Part shown: in pieces, positions 34,793 through 44,071 of the stretch
Layout: the number at the start of each line of letters is the position of its first letter
How positions within the stretch are numbered: the first letter of the stretch is position 1
From: Gammaproteobacteria bacterium
GTDB lineage: Bacteria; Pseudomonadota; Gammaproteobacteria; Pseudomonadales; Azotimanducaceae
Assembly (NCBI GenBank): GCA_007694905.1
Contig: REEU01000198.1
Coordinates: 30,234 to 94,233, forward strand
DNA: 64,000 nt
Reading direction: 5' to 3'
Notes under the pieces: model-generated
Seen by the model: only the letters and a program-made list of their open reading frames with translations
Told to the model about the DNA's origin: nothing
The model's database searches: none
Program-made: the position numbers and the translations under genes

Positions 34793-35215
34793 CTACCACT
34801 TGAACCGTTCCGCGTCCCGCGGGCGGATACGCAGCAGCGCGCGCTGATGGAAACGTCCGGACAACCTCGAAAGCAGATCGGTGAAACCCATCTTCCAGCC
34901 GTATTTCGACCGCAGCGCGCGGTACCCGGCCCGCTCCTGATCCACATCAGTGACCTGCTCGCCCCAGACCTCGATCCACGGTCCCGTATTGCCGCCCCAG
35001 GCATCGCAGCGCGCGATTTCCGAGCGCCCGTCATTGCGCAGGCGCTTCACCTTGCCCGCGCTGCTGGCGGTGAACACCCAGAAGCAGCCGTCGTGCTCCG
35101 CAAACCAGACCGGCGTCCGCACCGCGCGCCCGTCGCGGCGCCAGGTGGCGAGATTGATGTACTGGGAGCGACGCAGCCGGTCCCGTTCGCGGTCGTCGAA
35201 TTCGCTGAATTGCAT
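34793..35215 (-). CDS. PPOX-class (pyridoxamine 5'-phosphate oxidase-like) flavin/F420-binding protein
   Basis: A 140-aa split-barrel protein. YINLATWRRDGRAVRTPVWF and CFWVFTASSAGKVKRLRND match the FMN/F420-binding PPOX fold, especially the F420-dependent oxidoreductase subgroup. Start 35215 (MQFSEFDDRER) is chosen over an N-terminal extension that runs over the divergent DUF169 gene. A LLM-type F420-like oxidoreductase is also encoded at 54304-55164; whether this organism makes F420 cannot be judged. Divergent from DUF169, 116 bp apart. Confidence 0.8.
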   Translation of the reverse strand: MQFSEFDDRERDRLRRSQYINLATWRRDGRAVRTPVWFAEHDGCFWVFTASSAGKVKRLRNDGRSEIARCDAWGGNTGPWIEVWGEQVTDVDQERAGYRALRSKYGWKMGFTDLLSRLSGRFHQRALLRIRPRDAERFKW

Positions 35216-35331
35216 GGAGTCTACCTGCAGGGCCCGACCGAGAAGCTTCCCACAGCTGCCACCCAGGATGACAGCGTCGCCTGCCACCTCCAGAATCCTC
35301 GCTTCGAGGGCGGCACGTAGGATGAGAGAAC

Positions 35332-36135
35332 ATGAGCGAGGAAAGCGCGACCATCGCATCGGATCGGGGGCCGGGCAGCCAGGACTGGAACGGCCTGGTG
35401 GAGGGGCTCAATCGCCTGCTCCGGCTGCGCACCACACCGATCGGCATGAAGCTGTTCCGGACGCGGGAGGACATGGAGGACGTTCCCCGCATCCGGCGGC
35501 CGAAAGCGGTGCACACTACCGACCAGATCGTCGGCCAGGCGGCCCGCAACGGCTGGACCGTGGGCATCACCGCGGAGGATCTGGTAGGCGCCCAATGCGG
35601 GGTCGTCATCGGCCTGCATCCGCGCGATGACGAGTGGTTGTCGGGCAAGCGCATGACCGGGGTGTGGTATGCGACACCCGAGGATGCGGCAGCCCATCAG
35701 GCCGCCATGGATCACGTGCCTCACGGGCGTTTCGAGGCCATGGCGGTGAGTCCGCTGGCAAGTGGCCGTCTCGATCCGCCGGACATCTGCCTGATCTACG
35801 CAACGCCGGCGCAAATGATCCTGTTCATCAACGGTCTGCAGTGGAGCGGGTATCGCAAGCTGGAATGGGGCTGCGTCGGCGAATCCGCCTGCGCCGACTC
35901 CTGGGGCCGGGCGCTGGCCACCGGCGAACCGAGCCTGTCCCTGCCCTGCTACGCCGAACGTCGCTACGGTGGCGTCATGGAGGACGAACTGCTCATGGCA
36001 CTGCCGCCCCACTACCTGCCCGGCGTCATCGAGGGCATGCAGCGCCTGGCCGGCAATGGCCTGCGCTACCCGATTCCACCCTACGGGGTGAACAACGACG
36101 TCCGTGCCGGCATGGGAGTGAGCTATGGCGACTGA
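35332..36135 (+). CDS. DUF169 domain protein
   Basis: A 267-aa protein of the DUF169 family, uncharacterised. Typical features are the TTPIGMKLFRT segment near residue 34, a central cysteine-containing stretch (LVGAQCGVVIGL; CVGESACADSW) and a C-terminal LPCYAERRYGGVMEDELLMALP. Cysteines suggest metal or cofactor binding. No signal peptide. The 3' end overlaps the following esterase gene by 11 bp, so the two are cotranscribed. Confidence 0.8.
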   Translation: MSEESATIASDRGPGSQDWNGLVEGLNRLLRLRTTPIGMKLFRTREDMEDVPRIRRPKAVHTTDQIVGQAARNGWTVGITAEDLVGAQCGVVIGLHPRDDEWLSGKRMTGVWYATPEDAAAHQAAMDHVPHGRFEAMAVSPLASGRLDPPDICLIYATPAQMILFINGLQWSGYRKLEWGCVGESACADSWGRALATGEPSLSLPCYAERRYGGVMEDELLMALPPHYLPGVIEGMQRLAGNGLRYPIPPYGVNNDVRAGMGVSYGD

Positions 36136-36961
36136 GATGCTGCTGACAATGGCGATGCTGATGGCCGCGGGAGCCGGCAGCAGCCAGCGCCTGCATATTC
36201 ACCAGGACATCCCCTACCGGGGCACGGACGACGTGCGCCAGACGCTGGACGTCTACGCGCCGGACGGTGCCCGCGACGCGCCGCTGCTGGTGTTCATCCA
36301 CGGTGGCGGACTCCTGTTCGGCGACAAGGCGCTGGTGGCGCACGTGGGGCAGCGGCTGGCGGCGGCTGGCATCGTGACCGTGGCGCCGAACCACCGCTTC
36401 TCGCCGGCAGTGACGCATCCGGGCCACATCGAGGACGCTGCGGCCGCCGTAGCATGGGCACTGCAGCACGGACAGGACTTCGGGGCCGATCCCCGCCGCC
36501 TGATCCTGGCCGGGCATTCCTCCGGCGGCTATCTGGTGGGCCTGCTTGCGACCGATGGCCGCTGGCTCGATGCAGCCGGGGTAAAGCGCGCTGCGATCCG
36601 CGGCGCGGCGCCGATCTCCGGCTTCTTTCACGTCCCGCGGCTGGCACCGGAACGTCCGCAGTCGGTCTGGGGCGAGGACGATGCAGTGTGGCGCGATGCT
36701 TCCCCGGCGCATCACATCGATGCCGGGGTGCCGCCCATGCTGCTGCTCTACGCCGATGGCGACGACGATGCCCGCAAGGCAGAGAACGTGGATTTCGCGG
36801 CAGCGCTGCGCGCAGCAGGCGCACCCGAACCGGGCCTGATCGAGGTGCGTCGCAGGGACCACCGCACCATCTTCACCACGTTGAACCTGCCCGGAGATGC
36901 GTCCATGAACGCTCTGCTGGACTTCATCGCCGCGCATACCTTGGTGCAAGCCGACGACTGA
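36125..36961 (+). CDS. Alpha/beta hydrolase, HGGG-motif esterase
   Basis: A 278-aa hydrolase of the BD-FAE/hormone-sensitive lipase type. The oxyanion motif FIHGGGLLF is near residue 59, the nucleophile Ser in AGHSSGG near 137-143, the acid in LLYADGDDD and the His in RRRDHRTIF. The N terminus has a short hydrophobic segment (LLTMAMLMAAGAG) that may be an anchor or signal. It hydrolyses carboxyl esters, with the likely substrate an acylated small molecule. It overlaps DUF169 by 11 bp. Confidence 0.88.
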   Translation: MATEMLLTMAMLMAAGAGSSQRLHIHQDIPYRGTDDVRQTLDVYAPDGARDAPLLVFIHGGGLLFGDKALVAHVGQRLAAAGIVTVAPNHRFSPAVTHPGHIEDAAAAVAWALQHGQDFGADPRRLILAGHSSGGYLVGLLATDGRWLDAAGVKRAAIRGAAPISGFFHVPRLAPERPQSVWGEDDAVWRDASPAHHIDAGVPPMLLLYADGDDDARKAENVDFAAALRAAGAPEPGLIEVRRRDHRTIFTTLNLPGDASMNALLDFIAAHTLVQADD

Positions 36962-37109
36962 ACCGCGCCTGCAACAGATGGTATGGAAACTGCTTTAAAC
37001 CAGGCAAACAAGATCGTCAGGGGGTGGCGCCGGTTCTCGACCGGCCCAGGGCAAGGCCCGGAGGGAGGTCCACGCACCATCCCGAGGTCATCGCCTGGAG
37101 ATCGCAGTC

Positions 37110-38816
37110 ATGTCCCGCCCATCCCTCCGCCTGCTCCCGAGTCTCTGCCTGATCACCGTTTTGCTTTCCGGCTGCAGCGCCAACCGCGCGGCGTCCATGG
37201 GCTTCGCAGCGCACACGCCTGCGGGCACGCAGCGAGGCAGCGAACGCTACCAGCGGCTTGCCTCCCAGTTCCTGGCGGGCGAGGACGTGGACATGGGCCA
37301 GCTTCGCAACGCCTGGCTCGAGACCCCCGACCTGACCACTCGCAGTGACCTGCTCGCCCGGGCCAGCAGCAGCGACGACCCGCGCGTGCTCGGAGCGCGG
37401 CTCAACCTCTATGCGGCGGATCTGCTCGCGCTGAACGCCGGTGCCGCAGCCAGCGATGACCCCATGCAGACGGAGCGCATTCTCGAGCGCGCCCTGAACG
37501 CTGTCCTGGACAGCGGCGACGGCTCACCCGAAGCACCCTGGCAGGTCAACTCACGGGGTGACGCCATCGCCGTCCTCCGGCTGTTGGACCTGGAAGTCGT
37601 GGGCGGCTACTACCATCTGGCTGACGCACATCCCCTCACCCTGCGCCTCATTACCCGTCCCAGTGCCAGCACTCCGGGTCGAAAGTGGGTGTTCGATCTC
37701 TCCGACGTCTTCTGGGCACATCACGCGGAGCGCACCCAGCGCCGCCCCGGCACACGCTACACGCCGTTGCATCGGATACAGGAACTGGCCCGCCACGGTG
37801 ACCACGATGCAATCACGTCCACGGCGGTCCTCACCCTGGAGTCGGACATGCCTGGGTCCCGGCAGGCGGCGGCCGAAAACCTGTTCGAAGCCGCGCGGGC
37901 CGGCAACCACCTGGCGGAAGCACTGCTCGCCGATCAGTTCTGGGCGCTGGCGGGGGAGACAGACGGCGAGCGCAGCCAGGCCGCACTCCTGCAGGCGGAG
38001 CGCGGCTACCGACGTGCCGCCGCAGGCGGCTACGTCTATGGCAGCTATCGCCTCGGCCACCTGCTCGTGATCCGCGGTGATGTGGCCGCAGGCGTCGCCC
38101 TGCTGGAGGAAGCCGCAGCGCTGGACGACGCCCAGGCGCTGCGCATGCTGGCGGCGTTGCATCGGGACGGAAAGCACCTGCCGGCGTACGCGGAGCGGAC
38201 CCGGGAGCTGTATCGCCGCCTGCACGCCCTCGGCGACGTGGACGGCCGCTACAGCTATGCCCACTGGGCACTCACGCCGCCGGCCACCGTGGAGGATCCA
38301 CTGGCGATGGAGGCGCTGCTGGCGAATGTGGCGTCGGGGGACGCTGAAAGCATCGGGCTGAAAGGTGATCTGCACGCCCTCGGGCGGCACTTTCCAGAGG
38401 ATCACGAACGCGCACTGGCGCTGTGGCGCGAAGCGAGCCGGCGTGCAGACGATCTGGGGCACGTGCAGCAACTCGCCCATGCCTTGGTGCACAATCCAGC
38501 ATCGCTACGGGATGCGGCGTTCGCCGCCGAGTTGCTCGAGTCCTGGCTCTCAGGAGCAGGACGGCACGAGCAACGCAGCGCCTGCTACGTCACCTGGGCA
38601 GAGGCGTTACTGGCCAGCGGCCGCCCCGTGGATGCGGTGAAGGCCGCAAGCGCCGGACTTGCCGGATTCGAGTCCGCTGCCGACGAGCACCCGGATCGCG
38701 AGCGTCTACTGGCGCTGCAGCGTTCGCTGGCGGCCAGCGGCACCGTGCTCCGCAGCGGTCAGGACGTCGCAGCGAGATCGGGACAACGCACGCCGGTGCC
38801 TCCGAGCCCACAGTAA
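37110..38816 (+). CDS. Sel1-like repeat lipoprotein, paralog 1
   Basis: A 568-aa lipoprotein with lipobox LLSGC (lipidated C22). The mature part begins with a paralogous N-terminal domain, shared with the 39533 gene: a helical part, then [20 protein letters not shown] and [13 protein letters not shown]. Residues about 260-500 hold degenerate Sel1/TPR-type helical repeats ([35 protein letters not shown]). Sel1 proteins bind other proteins. Its last 58 bp overlap the 3' end of msrA on the opposite strand. Function unknown. Confidence 0.8.
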   Translation: MSRPSLRLLPSLCLITVLLSGCSANRAASMGFAAHTPAGTQRGSERYQRLASQFLAGEDVDMGQLRNAWLETPDLTTRSDLLARASSSDDPRVLGARLNLYAADLLALNAGAAASDDPMQTERILERALNAVLDSGDGSPEAPWQVNSRGDAIAVLRLLDLEVVGGYYHLADAHPLTLRLITRPSASTPGRKWVFDLSDVFWAHHAERTQRRPGTRYTPLHRIQELARHGDHDAITSTAVLTLESDMPGSRQAAAENLFEAARAGNHLAEALLADQFWALAGETDGERSQAALLQAERGYRRAAAGGYVYGSYRLGHLLVIRGDVAAGVALLEEAAALDDAQALRMLAALHRDGKHLPAYAERTRELYRRLHALGDVDGRYSYAHWALTPPATVEDPLAMEALLANVASGDAESIGLKGDLHALGRHFPEDHERALALWREASRRADDLGHVQQLAHALVHNPASLRDAAFAAELLESWLSGAGRHEQRSACYVTWAEALLASGRPVDAVKAASAGLAGFESAADEHPDRERLLALQRSLAASGTVLRSGQDVAARSGQRTPVPPSPQ

Positions 38817-39409
38817 CCATTGGGCACTTTCGCCAGGTACTGCTGGTGGTAGGGCTCAGCGTAGTAGAACGTATCGCAGCCAGCGATTCCGGTGGTGATT
38901 CGGCCGTGACCCGCCTGCGCCAGCTCGCGACCGTAGCGCTCGAGGCCCGCCCGGGCGGCCGGGTCCTGGGACGGCGACGTGGTGAGCACGCATGAGCGGT
39001 ACTGAGAGCCCACGTCATTACCCTGGCGCATGCCCTGGGTCGGGTCGTGCGCCTCCCAGAACACCTGCAGCAGACGCTCGAAACTGACTTCCTGGGGCTT
39101 GAACACGACCAGCACCACTTCGGCATGACCGGTGAGGCCACTGCAGACCTCCTCGTAGGTCGGATTCGGCGTGTAGCCGCCGGCGTAACCTACGGCAGTC
39201 GTCCAGACGCCGGGGGTCTGCCAGAAGCAACGCTCAGCGCCCCAGAAGCAACCGAGCCCGAACACAGCCGTCTCAGTATCATCCGGGAACGGCGGCTTCA
39301 GTGGCCGGCCATGCACGAAATGCGCGTCCGGAACCGGCATGGCCTCGCTGCGCCCCGGCAACGCCTGATCCGGTGCCGGGAGCTCAACCTGCTTGCGGAA
39401 CAGCGACAT
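38759..39409 (-). CDS. msrA: Peptide-methionine (S)-S-oxide reductase MsrA
   Basis: Repairs methionine sulfoxide (S form) in proteins. The 216-aa protein has the active-site motif GCFWGAE with catalytic C54; a C-terminal [14 protein letters not shown] carries two resolving cysteines as in E. coli MsrA. The motif [19 protein letters not shown] and [10 protein letters not shown] are also conserved. Start 39409 has GGAGG 9 nt upstream. No signal peptide, so it is cytoplasmic. Its 3' end lies inside the upstream lipoprotein gene (38759-38816), a true 58-bp convergent overlap. Confidence 0.94.
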   Translation of the reverse strand: MSLFRKQVELPAPDQALPGRSEAMPVPDAHFVHGRPLKPPFPDDTETAVFGLGCFWGAERCFWQTPGVWTTAVGYAGGYTPNPTYEEVCSGLTGHAEVVLVVFKPQEVSFERLLQVFWEAHDPTQGMRQGNDVGSQYRSCVLTTSPSQDPAARAGLERYGRELAQAGHGRITTGIAGCDTFYYAEPYHQQYLAKVPNGYCGLGGTGVRCPDLAATS

Positions 39410-39443
39410 GTCGAACTGCCTCCTGGAACAAAAACGAGGCCCG

Positions 39444-39504
39444 ACTATAGACGCCTGCCCCCCGGTGATGCCACCGGCATCGTGGCGGGCGGCTCTGCTA
39501 TGAT
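39444..39504. promoter_or_regulatory. Divergent promoter region between msrA and the second Sel1 lipoprotein gene
   Basis: A -10-like TATAGT is present on the minus strand (39444-39449) for msrA, and TATGAT on the plus strand (39499-39504) for the lipoprotein gene. No convincing -35 boxes were found for either, so this is tentative. Confidence 0.3.
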
Positions 39505-39532
39505 CCAGCGACAGCAGTACAGGCACGATCTC

Positions 39533-41248
39533 ATGAAGCCATCCCCTTCTCGTCCGGCCGGGCATCCGGCGCTTTTGCGCAGTGGCGCCGCATTGCTGGC
39601 AGCGACGGTGCTGCTGCTCGGCTGCGCCAGTCCCGGTCAGCGTCCGCCTGAGGTCGAGCACTACGATCGACTCGTCGCCGACCTCGCCGAGGGACGCAGC
39701 GAGGCATGGCATGAGCTGCCGGACGCGTTTCTTGCAAGGTCCGATTTCGCAACCCGGCTCGCCCGTCTCGAACAGGCCCAAGCCAGGACCGACGACAGCC
39801 CCGACCGCGACCAACTCGAGGGCCTGCTCGCCGAGATGCTGGGGGCCTACTATGGTGACCTCCGTGCCCATGAGGTGCAGGCGCGCCTTGCGTATGCAGG
39901 CAGCGACACCGAACGCGGCGACTTCCATCGCCGCGCGCTGGAGGCACTGGCGGCAGCCATCAACAACTCCGGCAACGGCACCGCCACGGAACCCTGGCGC
40001 GTGGTCTCGGCCACGGAAGCGTTCGTCTGGCTCAGCAGCCAGCGGCGGGAAGTGGCGGGCGCCCTCTACCACGGAGACGACGCAGAAGGCTCGCTCGCAC
40101 TCGTTCTCAAGGCCCGGCGTCGGGACGGGGATCGCCTCGAGGAGCTGTGGTTCGACCTCACCCCGACCTACCAGGCGACCCGTCGGATACTCGGTGACGA
40201 CGCGCCGCAGCCATCGGAACTCATTGCCGCCCGTGCCCGGGACGGTGATGCCGCTGCGCAGACCGCTTACGCCATCCGCCTCTGGCACCGGGGATCGTCC
40301 GAGAGCGCGGTGCAGGCCGTGCATTGGCTGCAGCGCGCCAGTGCCGAGGGCAACGTCATTGCCCGGGAGATGCTTGGGGTGGTCTACGGCGTCATCGCCC
40401 GCAGCCGTTCCGACGAGGAAGCCGAGCAAATCATCGACGCGGCCGTGGATCAGTTCCTGCTTGCGGTCAGCCAGGGATCCTCCACCGCCCTGTACAACCT
40501 CGGCCAGCTCTATCTGTCCGGTCATTTTGGCAGCGAGAACCAACCCGCCGGGGTGGACCTGCTGCGGCAGGCGGTGGACCGCGACAATCTGGACGCCATG
40601 GTGCTGCTGGCACGCCTGCGCTACAACGGCCAGTTCGTGGCTCAGGATCAGGCGGCGGCATTGCGGCTGCTGGAACGGGCTGCCGAGGGCGGCCATCCCG
40701 AGGGCCAGCTGTTCTACGTCCGCCACCTGCTGAGCACCGATGATGGCGCCGGTTTCGACGACCGCGCGCTGAACTGGCTGCGCGAGGCCGCGGCCTCCGG
40801 TGAGTCACCCCAGGCGATGCTGTTGCTCGGAACGCTGCTCGCCCGCGGGGAGCACACGGAGCGGGATCCCGCACAAGCCGTCGCCTGGATGAAGCGGGCC
40901 GCGGCCAGCACGCTGGACGCCGACACCATCAATACGGTGGCCTGGGTGCTGGTGGTGGCCGAGCAGCGGGACCTGCGCGACCCCGCCCATGGTCTCGAAC
41001 TCATGGAAGCACTCATGAGTCGGGACGAAGTCGCGGCGATGAACGCCGCATACCTGGACACCTGGGCCGCATCGCACGCCGCGAATGGCAACTTCGAGCG
41101 CGCCGTGGCGATCCAGCGCCAGGCGGTGGCGGTAGCCGAAGCCGAATCCGAGCGGCGCGAAGACGGCGGCCCCGACTACCTGCCGCTGCTGCGGGAGCAT
41201 CTGGAACGCTTCAGCAATGGCGAAACGGTGAGCGAAGACGTCCCGTGA
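39533..41248 (+). CDS. Sel1-like repeat lipoprotein, paralog 2
   Basis: A 571-aa lipoprotein with lipobox LLLGC (C31). It shares with the 37110 gene the same order of domains: a region around [20 protein letters not shown], a strand with [15 protein letters not shown], then Sel1-type repeats from about residue 230 ([54 protein letters not shown]). The paralogs flank msrA. It is separated by 25 bp from mnmH on the same strand. Sel1-repeat lipoproteins often serve as scaffolds or sensors; the target is unknown. Confidence 0.8.
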   Translation: MKPSPSRPAGHPALLRSGAALLAATVLLLGCASPGQRPPEVEHYDRLVADLAEGRSEAWHELPDAFLARSDFATRLARLEQAQARTDDSPDRDQLEGLLAEMLGAYYGDLRAHEVQARLAYAGSDTERGDFHRRALEALAAAINNSGNGTATEPWRVVSATEAFVWLSSQRREVAGALYHGDDAEGSLALVLKARRRDGDRLEELWFDLTPTYQATRRILGDDAPQPSELIAARARDGDAAAQTAYAIRLWHRGSSESAVQAVHWLQRASAEGNVIAREMLGVVYGVIARSRSDEEAEQIIDAAVDQFLLAVSQGSSTALYNLGQLYLSGHFGSENQPAGVDLLRQAVDRDNLDAMVLLARLRYNGQFVAQDQAAALRLLERAAEGGHPEGQLFYVRHLLSTDDGAGFDDRALNWLREAAASGESPQAMLLLGTLLARGEHTERDPAQAVAWMKRAAASTLDADTINTVAWVLVVAEQRDLRDPAHGLELMEALMSRDEVAAMNAAYLDTWAASHAANGNFERAVAIQRQAVAVAEAESERREDGGPDYLPLLREHLERFSNGETVSEDVP

Positions 41249-41273
41249 AGCGCGTGCTTCGCACCCTCAAGCC

Positions 41274-42395
41274 ATGCCGCTGATTCCACCCGCGGAATTC
41301 GACCGCCTCCTGATCGACGGCACGGCCCTGCTGGACCTGCGTGCCCCGCAGGAATTCTCCCGCGGCGCGTTTCCAGCCGCGACCAACCTGCCCCTGCTCG
41401 ATGACGATGAACGCCACCAGGTGGGCCTGCGCTACAAGCAGGCGGGGCCTGATGCCGCCGTGACGCTGGGCCATAAACTGGTCTCCGGCGACGTGCGTGC
41501 GGCCCGCCTGGCGGCCTGGTGCGCCTGGGCCGATGCCCATCCCGATGGTGTCATCTACTGCTGGCGGGGCGGCCAGCGCTCGGCCATCGTGCAGGACTGG
41601 CTTGCGGCCGTTGGCCGCCTCCGGCCGCGCATCGAAGGCGGCTACAAGGCGCTGCGCCAGCATCTGCTGACTGCCACCGAGCGCATCGCGCCCGCGCTGC
41701 CGCTGCTGGTCCTCGGTGGCCGCACCGGTACCGGCAAGACCCGCATGCTCGCGGCCATCGCCTGCAGTCTCGACCTCGAAGGCCTCGCCCACCATCGCGG
41801 GTCCGCATTCGGCGGCCGGCCGGGCGGGCAGCCACCGCCGGCCGGCTTCGAGAATGCGCTGGCGATCCGCCTGCTGCAGCTGGAAGCCACAGGCGCGGGA
41901 CCGGTGGTCGTGGAGGACGAATCGAGAAACATCGGCCGTCTGAGTCTGCCCGAGGCGCTGAGCGCAAATCTGGCCCGATCGCCGCTGGTACTGGTGGAGC
42001 GCAGCCTCGAAGAGCGGGTGCAGATCACGCTGGAAGACTACATCGAAGCCGGCCTCGCCGAGCGGCAGGTCGCCCATGGCGAGGGCGGCTTCGCGGTCTT
42101 CGCCCACTGGCTCCGAGACGCCATGCATCGCATCAGGAAACGCCTCGGCGGTGTCCGCCACCGCGAGATCACGGCTCTGCTCGAGGACGCCTTGCGCCTG
42201 CAGGCCGACAGCGGCGATCCCTCCGGACATCGCGCCTGGATCGAACGCCTGCTCGCGGATTACTACGATCCCATGTACGACTATCAGCTGCGGCAGAAGG
42301 CAGACCGCATCGTCTTCCGCGGCAGTGCCGAGGCGGTGGCGGCGTTTCTCGCCGACGGCGCGGCGGCGGCCGAAGGACGTCGTTTGCAGCGCTGA
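41274..42395 (+). CDS. mnmH: tRNA 2-selenouridine synthase MnmH
   Basis: Transfers selenium (or geranyl first) to 2-thiouridine at the wobble base of tRNA. The N-terminal rhodanese domain has the catalytic C96 in YCWRGGQRS. The C-terminal P-loop domain has GGRTGTGKT at 148-156. Other conserved points are LLDLRAPQEFSRG and FENALAIRLLQLE. The 373-aa length is near E. coli MnmH. It needs selenophosphate from SelD, which is not in this window. It is followed by the SDR gene after 117 bp. Confidence 0.93.
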   Translation: MPLIPPAEFDRLLIDGTALLDLRAPQEFSRGAFPAATNLPLLDDDERHQVGLRYKQAGPDAAVTLGHKLVSGDVRAARLAAWCAWADAHPDGVIYCWRGGQRSAIVQDWLAAVGRLRPRIEGGYKALRQHLLTATERIAPALPLLVLGGRTGTGKTRMLAAIACSLDLEGLAHHRGSAFGGRPGGQPPPAGFENALAIRLLQLEATGAGPVVVEDESRNIGRLSLPEALSANLARSPLVLVERSLEERVQITLEDYIEAGLAERQVAHGEGGFAVFAHWLRDAMHRIRKRLGGVRHREITALLEDALRLQADSGDPSGHRAWIERLLADYYDPMYDYQLRQKADRIVFRGSAEAVAAFLADGAAAAEGRRLQR

Positions 42396-42512
42396 TCACG
42401 CGCTGCTCTGGGGTACTGCGGCAGCTTGCCGCGGCACAGCACCTGGCCGACCTCCTGCCCCCGACTGGTGCACAATGGCGCCTGCCAAAGCATCCGACCG
42501 GAGCAGAACAGC

Positions 42513-43283
42513 ATGAGTGAACGTCCGAAGGTAGCCCTGATCACCGGCGCCGGCAGCGGCATGGGCCAGCTGGCCGCCCGCAATCTGGCCCGCGAGGGCA
42601 CCCGCGTCGCCGCCCTCGACGTCAACGAGCAGGGCCTGCTCGCCACCGCCGAGAGCAGCCAGTCCATCCGCACCTGGAACATCGACGTCACCGACGCGGA
42701 CGCGCTGGCCGCAGCCATCGACGAGATCGAAGCCGAACTCGGGCCCATCGATCGCGTCCTGAATGCCGCCGCCATCATGCCGCTCGGCCGCGTGCTCGAG
42801 CAGGACCTGGACGTGTTTCATCGGGTGATGGCGATCAACTACAACGGCGTGGTGAACGTCAGCAAGCTGGTGCTGCCGCGAATGCTCGAGCGCGGTCGCG
42901 GTGACCTGGTCAATTTCGCCTCGCTGGCGGGTTGGTTGCCGACGCTGTACATGGCCGCCTACGACGCCTCGAAGTTCGCGGTGGTGGCGTTCACCGAGGT
43001 CCTCTACCACGAGAACCGCGGCCAGGGCGTGCGCTTCGCCTGCGTCTGTCCGCCGCCGGTGAAGACACCGCTGCTCGATCAGGCGCGGGACACCACCTGG
43101 CCGAAGCTGTTCGACAAGGCGGCCCAGCTCGAACCCCAGGACGTGCTGGATGCCATCGACAGCGCGCTGGACAATGACGAATTCTGGGTCTTCCCCGGCA
43201 AGGGCACGAAGCTCACCTGGCGCTTACGCCGCTTCCTGCCCAATCTGCTGTGGAAACGCGTACACGATGCCGAGGGGTTCTGA
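42513..43283 (+). CDS. SDR-family oxidoreductase
   Basis: A 256-aa classical short-chain dehydrogenase. The cofactor motif is TGAGSGMG at 11-18, the catalytic Ser is in NFASLAG and the YxxxK is YDASK. NAA replaces the usual NNAG motif, a common variant. The C-terminal region (LLWKRVHDAEGF) is short. Start 42513 has GGAG 9 nt upstream. It lies 2 bp before the crotonase gene, so the pair may act on the same CoA ester or lipid intermediate (inference). Confidence 0.9.
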   Translation: MSERPKVALITGAGSGMGQLAARNLAREGTRVAALDVNEQGLLATAESSQSIRTWNIDVTDADALAAAIDEIEAELGPIDRVLNAAAIMPLGRVLEQDLDVFHRVMAINYNGVVNVSKLVLPRMLERGRGDLVNFASLAGWLPTLYMAAYDASKFAVVAFTEVLYHENRGQGVRFACVCPPPVKTPLLDQARDTTWPKLFDKAAQLEPQDVLDAIDSALDNDEFWVFPGKGTKLTWRLRRFLPNLLWKRVHDAEGF

Positions 43284-43285
43284 GC

Positions 43286-44071
43286 ATGAACTACAGCCAT
43301 CTCGAGATCCGCAGGGACGGCGCAATCACCGAGATCGTGCTCAACCGGCCCGCGAAGCACAACGCGCTCAGTCGGGACCTGATGAGCGAGCTGATCCACT
43401 GCGCCGAGTCCCTGCGCGACGACGTGGACACGCGGGTGGTGATCATCACCGGTACCGGCAAGCACTTCAGCGCCGGCGCTGATCTCTCCGAGCCGCGCGA
43501 TGCCAGCGGCGGTCGTCTGCAGCGCCGGCGCGAGATTCGAATCGGGCCACGGCTGATCCGCGCAGTACGCGAAATCGATCAGGTCACCATCGCCGCCATC
43601 GAGGGCGTGGCGCTGGGCGGCGGCTGCTGCATTGCCAGCGCCTGCGACTTCCGCATCGCGGCCGAAGACGCGCGCCTCGGCTACCCGGAAGTGAATCTCG
43701 GCATGAACCTGCACTGGCAGGCCCTGCCGCTATGCGTGCAGCTCATCGGTCCCGCCCGCGCCAAGCGCATGATCGGACTGGGCGGTCAGCACCTTGCCGG
43801 GGAACTCGAGCGCTGGGGCTTCCTCGATGAAGTCACCGCCCCCGGAGGCGCGCTCGCGCGGGCACGGATCTTCGCCGCCGAGTGCGCCGCCCGGCCACCG
43901 ATGCCCCTGCAGATGATCAAGCAGAGCGTCAATGCCGTCGCGGATGCATTGACACCGGCCATCATGCATATGGACCACGACCAGTGGGCCCTCACTGCCG
44001 ACAGCGAGGATTTCGCCGAGGGCATCCGCGCGTTCCGCGACAAGCGTCCACCCAGGTTCACCGGGAACTGA
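43286..44071 (+). CDS. Enoyl-CoA hydratase/isomerase family protein
   Basis: A 261-aa crotonase-fold enzyme. The two oxyanion-hole regions are KHFSAGADLS and VALGGGCCIAS, and the segment ARLGYPEVNLGM carries the typical catalytic-loop Glu. These enzymes act on acyl-CoA thioesters; hydration or isomerisation cannot be told apart here. The start ATG 43286 follows the SDR stop by 2 bp, and the stop overlaps the DUF2868 gene start by one base (TGATG). This makes a compact SDR-crotonase-DUF2868-DUF3482 operon. Confidence 0.9.
   Translation: MNYSHLEIRRDGAITEIVLNRPAKHNALSRDLMSELIHCAESLRDDVDTRVVIITGTGKHFSAGADLSEPRDASGGRLQRRREIRIGPRLIRAVREIDQVTIAAIEGVALGGGCCIASACDFRIAAEDARLGYPEVNLGMNLHWQALPLCVQLIGPARAKRMIGLGGQHLAGELERWGFLDEVTAPGGALARARIFAAECAARPPMPLQMIKQSVNAVADALTPAIMHMDHDQWALTADSEDFAEGIRAFRDKRPPRFTGN

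Noticed and set aside
33234..34847. Long plus-strand open frame opposite the MoxR-type gene
   Set aside because: Shadow of the AAA+ ATPase frame; no domain recognisable.
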